From contig JAFXEX010000028.1 of NCBI GenBank assembly GCA_017520825.1, positions 1-64,000 on the forward strand: DNA of 64,000 nt. Reading direction: 5' to 3'. Made by a program: the position numbers and the translations under genes. The stretch's first letter is position 1, and every line of letters begins with the position of its first letter. This document shows positions 59,992 through 64,000 of this stretch, piece by piece. A model generated the notes under the pieces. That model ran no database searches. It saw nothing but the letters and a program-made list of their open reading frames with translations, and was not told where the DNA came from. Source of the stretch: Clostridia bacterium. Lineage in GTDB: Bacteria > Bacillota > Clostridia > Oscillospirales > SIG627.

Positions 59992-61343
59992 CAGAATTCA
60001 GCGCAAAGCAGATTGCAGAAATAGTAGGTGGTGAGCTTTTCGGGAACGGCTCCGTAACCGTTACGGGTGTTTCTACCGATAGCCGAAGGGTGACCGAGAA
60101 CGACGTTTTCGTGGCTCTTCGGGGAGAGCGATTTGACGGCAACGATTTTCTTGCCGATATTGACGGCAGGGTGGGAATGGCAATAGCCCAGCGTCACGAA
60201 AAGGTTTCCTATCCTCTTATCGTTGTCAAGGACTCCCTTGAAGCCCTGACAGCCTTGGCTGAATACTACGCAAAAAAGGTTATGAAAACCCACGTAAACC
60301 TTTCCGTGACGGGAAGCGTAGGTAAGACTACCACCAAGGAAATGATTTCCTCGGTGCTTGCCACGACCTATAAAACGGCTTACACCAAGGGTAATTTAAA
60401 CAATCACATCGGTGTCCCTCTCACACTTCTTTCGGTGGAAGAGGACGACGGAGCGCTTGTGTGTGAAATGGGTATGAGCCACAAGGGTGAAATTGCTCAT
60501 CTGGCAGGTCTGCTGGATTCCGACGTAGCCGTTATTACCAATATAGGACATTCCCATATTGAAAATCTCGGTAGCCGTGAGGGAATAAGAGATGCAAAGC
60601 TTGAAATTCTCCAGGGACTGAAAAAGGGTGGAACGCTCATTATAAACGGCGACGAGCCACTTCTTGACAACGTTGCTCTTGACGGCAGAATAATAAGAGT
60701 CGGTCTGGGAGAGCATTGCGATCTGTGGGCAGACAATATCGAAATGGGCGAGAGCCACGTTGAATACACTCTCCACGCCAACGGCAAGACGTACCCCATA
60801 ACCCTTTCCTGCACCGGACGGCATAACGTAATAAATTCACTTTTTGCCATTGCCACGGGTCTTACGGTTGGAATAGAGCTTTCTGAAATACAAAAGGGAC
60901 TTTTGAATTACAAGTCTGTTGGGATGAGACAGAACATATATTTTAAAAACGGAGTACGGGTGATTGCCGATTGCTATAACGCAGGCATTGAGTCCATGAC
61001 GGCGTCAATCCGTATGCTGTCCGAGCTGAGCTGTCAGGGCAGACGCATTGCAGTTTTGTCGGATATGCTTGAGCTTGGCGAGGTATCGGAGGGCGCCCAT
61101 CTGGGAGTTGGCTCAACGGTTGCCGAGACGGGTATAGACCTGCTTTTCACCGTGGGAGAGGCTTCACGGCTTATATCGGAAAAAGCAGGGGAGATGGGCG
61201 TTGAGTCGCGACACTTCGCCACTAAGGAAGAGCTTGCCAAGGAGCTGAAGGGCACCCTCAAGGAAGGGGACACGGTACTGTTTAAGGCAAGCCGTTCAAT
61301 GAAGCTTGAAGAAGTAATAAAGCTTGCAGATTTAGAAAACTAA
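59988..61343 (+). CDS. murF: UDP-MurNAc-tripeptide--D-Ala-D-Ala ligase MurF
   Basis: The 451-residue Mur ligase has STDSRRVTENDVFVALRGERFDGNDF at the N-terminus (quoted within the domain at about 30-55), the ATP loop VTGSVGKTTTKEM, GNLNNHIGVPLTLL and EMGMSHKGEI, typical of MurF. It adds D-Ala-D-Ala to complete the stem pentapeptide. Translation is coupled to murE. mraY follows 18 bp later. Confidence 0.95.
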   Translation: MTEFSAKQIAEIVGGELFGNGSVTVTGVSTDSRRVTENDVFVALRGERFDGNDFLADIDGRVGMAIAQRHEKVSYPLIVVKDSLEALTALAEYYAKKVMKTHVNLSVTGSVGKTTTKEMISSVLATTYKTAYTKGNLNNHIGVPLTLLSVEEDDGALVCEMGMSHKGEIAHLAGLLDSDVAVITNIGHSHIENLGSREGIRDAKLEILQGLKKGGTLIINGDEPLLDNVALDGRIIRVGLGEHCDLWADNIEMGESHVEYTLHANGKTYPITLSCTGRHNVINSLFAIATGLTVGIELSEIQKGLLNYKSVGMRQNIYFKNGVRVIADCYNAGIESMTASIRMLSELSCQGRRIAVLSDMLELGEVSEGAHLGVGSTVAETGIDLLFTVGEASRLISEKAGEMGVESRHFATKEELAKELKGTLKEGDTVLFKASRSMKLEEVIKLADLEN

Positions 61344-61361
61344 AAGATTCGGAGAAGAATA

Positions 61362-62342
61362 ATGACGATTGGTATGATTTTTGCAATATCTCTTGTGGCA
61401 AGTCTTATAATAACCCTTGCCCTTGAAAAGAAGTTTATCCCTTTTCTGATGCGCATAAAAATGGGACAGGTAATACTTGATATCGGTCCCCGTTGGCACA
61501 AATCCAAGGAAGGCACTCCCACCATGGGTGGAATATTCTTTATATTCGCTATCGTGGTGGTAACCCTTGTATTCGGCGCATACCACGCCGTTATAAACGG
61601 TGATTGGTCTGTGCTTATAACCCTTGCTATGATGGTGCTTTTCGGCGTTATCGGTTTTATTGACGATTATACCAAGTTCGTTAAAAAGCAAAATCAGGGA
61701 CTTACTGCTATTCAGAAGCTGGTGCTTCAATTTGCAGTTTCTGCCCTTTATATCGGTGCAATGGCAGCTCTCGGTTATATCGATACGGAATTGAAGCTTC
61801 CTTTTACCGATAAAACACTTGAGCTTGGAATATTTTATTACATACTCAGTATTATATTTATTACGTTTACCGTTAACAGCGTAAATCTTACCGACGGCAT
61901 TGACGGACTTGCAGGAAGCGTTACCCTGGTTATATCGGTGCTCTTTTCTGCCCTTGCCATAATGTCGGGAGGTATGGCGCTCACCTCTCTTATGGGAGCC
62001 GTTGTGGGTGGACTTATCGGATTTTTGTGGTACAATATCAACCCTGCCCGTATATTTATGGGAGACACAGGCTCTCTTTTCCTGGGTGGCTTCGTGGTAG
62101 GAATAGCGTATATTTTCGATTGCCCCGTTTTAGTGTTCATTTCGGGACTTTGGTATATGATAGAATCCGTTTCAGTTATGCTTCAGGTGTTCTCCTTTAA
62201 GGTGTTCCATAGGAGAATATTTAAAATGACTCCCATTCATCACCATTTCGAGATGATAGGCTGGTCAGAGCATAAAATAGTCAGAAGATTTTCAATTTTT
62301 ACTGCAATAATGTGTATAATAGCGTATTTTGCATTCAAATAA
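61362..62342 (+). CDS. mraY: Phospho-N-acetylmuramoyl-pentapeptide transferase MraY
   Basis: The 326-residue protein has about ten membrane helices and the MraY motifs KEGTPTMGG, GFIDDYTKF (catalytic Asp pair), NLTDGIDGLAG and GDTGSLFLGG, with PIHHHFEM near the C-terminus. It transfers phospho-MurNAc-pentapeptide to undecaprenyl phosphate, forming lipid I. The next gene is ftsW, only 15 bp away; murD, normally between them, is absent. Confidence 0.97.
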   Translation: MTIGMIFAISLVASLIITLALEKKFIPFLMRIKMGQVILDIGPRWHKSKEGTPTMGGIFFIFAIVVVTLVFGAYHAVINGDWSVLITLAMMVLFGVIGFIDDYTKFVKKQNQGLTAIQKLVLQFAVSALYIGAMAALGYIDTELKLPFTDKTLELGIFYYILSIIFITFTVNSVNLTDGIDGLAGSVTLVISVLFSALAIMSGGMALTSLMGAVVGGLIGFLWYNINPARIFMGDTGSLFLGGFVVGIAYIFDCPVLVFISGLWYMIESVSVMLQVFSFKVFHRRIFKMTPIHHHFEMIGWSEHKIVRRFSIFTAIMCIIAYFAFK

Positions 62343-62357
62343 TCTGGAGGTGTCACA

Positions 62358-63521
62358 GTGGCAGCACAGCACAAAACAGCCGTGAGAAAAGCCGTAGATA
62401 CAGAGTCGCAGGACCTTGTAAGAGTTAAATCGGGCATTGATCGCCCCTTTATGATAATAGTGCTTTTACTCGTTGCAATCGGAACGGTAATGGTATTTAC
62501 GTCGAGCTATGCCTATGCCAGCTCCAAATACGCAGACAGCTATTTCTTTGCTGCAAAGCAGATAATATGGGTAGCAATCGGAACGGGCTTTATGTTCTTC
62601 GTTGCGTACTTTTTCAATTACCTTATAATACGCTGGCTTCAAAAGCCCTTTTTCGTGGTATGTATGCTGGCTATGGCTCTGGTGCTCGTTTTCGGTAAGG
62701 AGGTAAACGAGGCAACCCGTTGGTTTGAAATAGGCCCTATCAGTATTCAGCCCTCGGAATTTGCAAAGCTTGCAATTATTCTGTACTTTTCGGAGCTTAT
62801 AAGCTCGGGCAAGAACGTGGGAAAATCCACAATCCAGCAGTTAATTCCTTACCTTGCAATCGGTGGATATATGGCTATAACCCTCTATCTTGAGCCCCAC
62901 CTTTCCTGCCTTGTAATCGTTGGACTTCTGATGCTTCTGCTTATGTTCTTCGGTGACGTTCCCATGAAGCAGGTGCTTATAATCGGTGGTGTGCTTATAG
63001 TTGCCCTTGCCGTATTTATCGTAATATCCAATCACGGTATGACTCGTATACGCGTCTGGCTGAACCCTGAGGACTATCCACAGAACGGTGGCTGGCAGCC
63101 CTTACAGTCTTTGCTTGCCATAGGATCAGGTGGCTTTTGGGGAGTGGGTCTTGGACAAAGCACTCAAAAGCACCTCTATCTTCCCGAGCCTCAGAACGAT
63201 TACATATTTGCAATTCTCTGTGAGGAAATGGGCTTCGTATTCGCCGTAATAGTTATCGGACTTTTCGTTGCTCTGGTGTGGCGTGGAATGTACATCGCAA
63301 AGCACGCGCCCAGCACCTACGCGTCACTTGTGGTTATAGGAATAGTTTCGCAGGTGGCAATACAGGCTTTTCTGAATATAGCCGTTGTAACCAATACGAT
63401 TCCCAGTACGGGTATATCACTTCCGTTTTTCAGTTACGGAGGTACCTCGCTGATAACCCTTATGGCTGAAATGGGAATAGTGCTTAACATATCAAAATAT
63501 TCATACACTCCGAAAGGCTGA
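62358..63521 (+). CDS. ftsW: FtsW/SpoVE-type peptidoglycan glycosyltransferase
   Basis: The 387-residue SEDS protein has ten membrane helices with the conserved ATRWFEIGPISIQPSEFAKL, LNPEDYPQNGGWQPLQSLLAIGSGG (quoted in part as NPEDYPQNGGWQ), PEPQNDYIFAILCEEMGF and ISLPFFSYGGTSL segments, including the catalytic-type Asp in the large loop. It polymerises lipid II at the septum with the pbpB product. GTG start at 62358 with GGAGGTG upstream. Sequence alone does not separate FtsW from the sporulation form SpoVE. Confidence 0.94.
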   Translation: MAAQHKTAVRKAVDTESQDLVRVKSGIDRPFMIIVLLLVAIGTVMVFTSSYAYASSKYADSYFFAAKQIIWVAIGTGFMFFVAYFFNYLIIRWLQKPFFVVCMLAMALVLVFGKEVNEATRWFEIGPISIQPSEFAKLAIILYFSELISSGKNVGKSTIQQLIPYLAIGGYMAITLYLEPHLSCLVIVGLLMLLLMFFGDVPMKQVLIIGGVLIVALAVFIVISNHGMTRIRVWLNPEDYPQNGGWQPLQSLLAIGSGGFWGVGLGQSTQKHLYLPEPQNDYIFAILCEEMGFVFAVIVIGLFVALVWRGMYIAKHAPSTYASLVVIGIVSQVAIQAFLNIAVVTNTIPSTGISLPFFSYGGTSLITLMAEMGIVLNISKYSYTPKG

Positions 63522-63525
63522 TTTT

Positions 63526-64000
63526 ATGAGAATATTACTTTCAGGTGGAGGCACGGCAGGGCATATAAACCCTGCTCTTGCTATTGCCGCAAAAATAAAA
63601 AAAGAAGCTCCCGATTCCGTTATCGCCTTCGTTGGCACACCCAACGGTATGGAAAACAGACTTGTGGAAAGGGCAGGCTATCCCATTTACCACGTTGCAG
63701 TCAGAGGCTTTGCCCGTAGCTTCAAGCCGAAAAGCATAGTAAAGAATATCGGTACTGCCGTAATGGCAGTAACCTCTCCCTTGAAGGCTAAAAAAATAAT
63801 AAGGGAGTTCAAGCCCGACGCCGTTATCGGTACGGGAGGTTACGTCAGCTGGCCCGTGCTTAAGGCTGCGGCAACCCTCGGTATCCCCACTCTCATTCAC
63901 GAGCAGAATGCAGTCGTGGGTATGACTACCAATATGCTTTCCAAAATAGTTGACCGTGTGCTGATAAGCTTTGAGGAGTCGAGAGGCGAGCTTGAATGTG
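63526..64000 (+). CDS. murG: MurG N-acetylglucosaminyltransferase, 5' part only
   Basis: The ATG at 63526 lies 4 nt after the ftsW stop, and the frame is still open at the window edge (158 codons). It has the MurG opening LLSGGGTAGHINPALAIA, NGMENRLVERAGYPI, and HEQNAVVGMTTN, the acceptor-side motif. MurG adds GlcNAc to lipid I to make lipid II. It is truncated only by the end of the window. Confidence 0.96.
   Translation, partial: MRILLSGGGTAGHINPALAIAAKIKKEAPDSVIAFVGTPNGMENRLVERAGYPIYHVAVRGFARSFKPKSIVKNIGTAVMAVTSPLKAKKIIREFKPDAVIGTGGYVSWPVLKAAATLGIPTLIHEQNAVVGMTTNMLSKIVDRVLISFEESRGELEC

Overview
The window looks like a chromosomal segment of a spore-forming Bacillota of class Clostridia, probably an uncultured gut Oscillospirales-type organism. 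Evidence: Spo0A and SpoIVB, a CIRCE-controlled hrcA-grpE-dnaK-dnaJ locus, the Gram-positive dcw cluster, sigma-A promoters (TTGACA-17-TATAAT), AGGAGG ribosome sites, and an integrated element of the Tn1549/CTn type common in gut Clostridia. I see no rRNA, tRNA or CRISPR. The window ends inside murG.

1-15.5 kb, minus strand: one end of a conjugative-element accessory module. Reading in the gene direction it holds an iteron-like leader region, parA, parB, a HigB/Gp49-like protein, a CpaE/TadZ-like protein with a degenerate P-loop, a C-terminally anchored exported protein, a sortase, an exported transglutaminase-like protein, a 2491-residue adhesin (thioester domain, 21 SpaA/CnaB repeats, terminal MPKTGY), a small two-helix membrane protein, and a DinJ-YafQ type toxin-antitoxin pair. 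No relaxase, coupling protein or integrase lies inside the window. 15.5-17.5 kb, plus strand: an AT-rich strip with the C-terminal stub of a polymorphic toxin and four immunity-type genes, one frameshifted.

17.6-33.4 kb: chromosomal genes. A P-type ATPase sits behind a yybP-ykoY (Mn2+) riboswitch. Then come spoIVB, a DeoR regulator divergent from a phosphomannomutase-like HAD enzyme with overlapping promoters, aspartokinase, a PfkB sugar kinase, an (alpha/alpha)6 glycosidase and a GH109-like protein. Divergent from these is a plus-strand run: sugar isomerase/epimerase, EamA transporter, metallo-beta-lactamase protein, GH3 lipoprotein and radical SAM/SPASM enzyme. 33.7-39.7 kb: spo0A and the heat-shock operon. 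39.8-42.8 kb: an AT-rich island with a start-less ORF, a GH42 beta-galactosidase and a REP/RAYT-like scar. 42.8-48.5 kb: YgjV-like protein, diacylglycerol kinase, AlkD, KtrB, KtrA, GtrA, a small conserved protein and SfsA. 48.5-52.6 kb, minus: class II aldolase, aminotransferase, NADP-type glutamate dehydrogenase. 52.8-64 kb: rsmD-coaD, then mraZ-rsmH-ftsL-pbpB-murE-murF-mraY-ftsW-murG, with murD absent from its usual place.

The most unusual content is non-coding: (a) arrays of short hairpins joined by a GTGATAT/GAAAT-type linker, three of them lying between a stop codon and a TTAAGG motif (after spoIVB, after deoR, after gdhA); (b) a roughly 230-nt multi-helix element between dnaK and dnaJ; (c) two copies of a roughly 97-bp structured element bracketing spo0A; and (d) the parA leader with four 12-bp iterons, a 15-codon ORF and two tandem terminators. 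The element-borne surface module combines three covalent protein chemistries: a thioester, isopeptides with sortase, and a transglutaminase-like fold.
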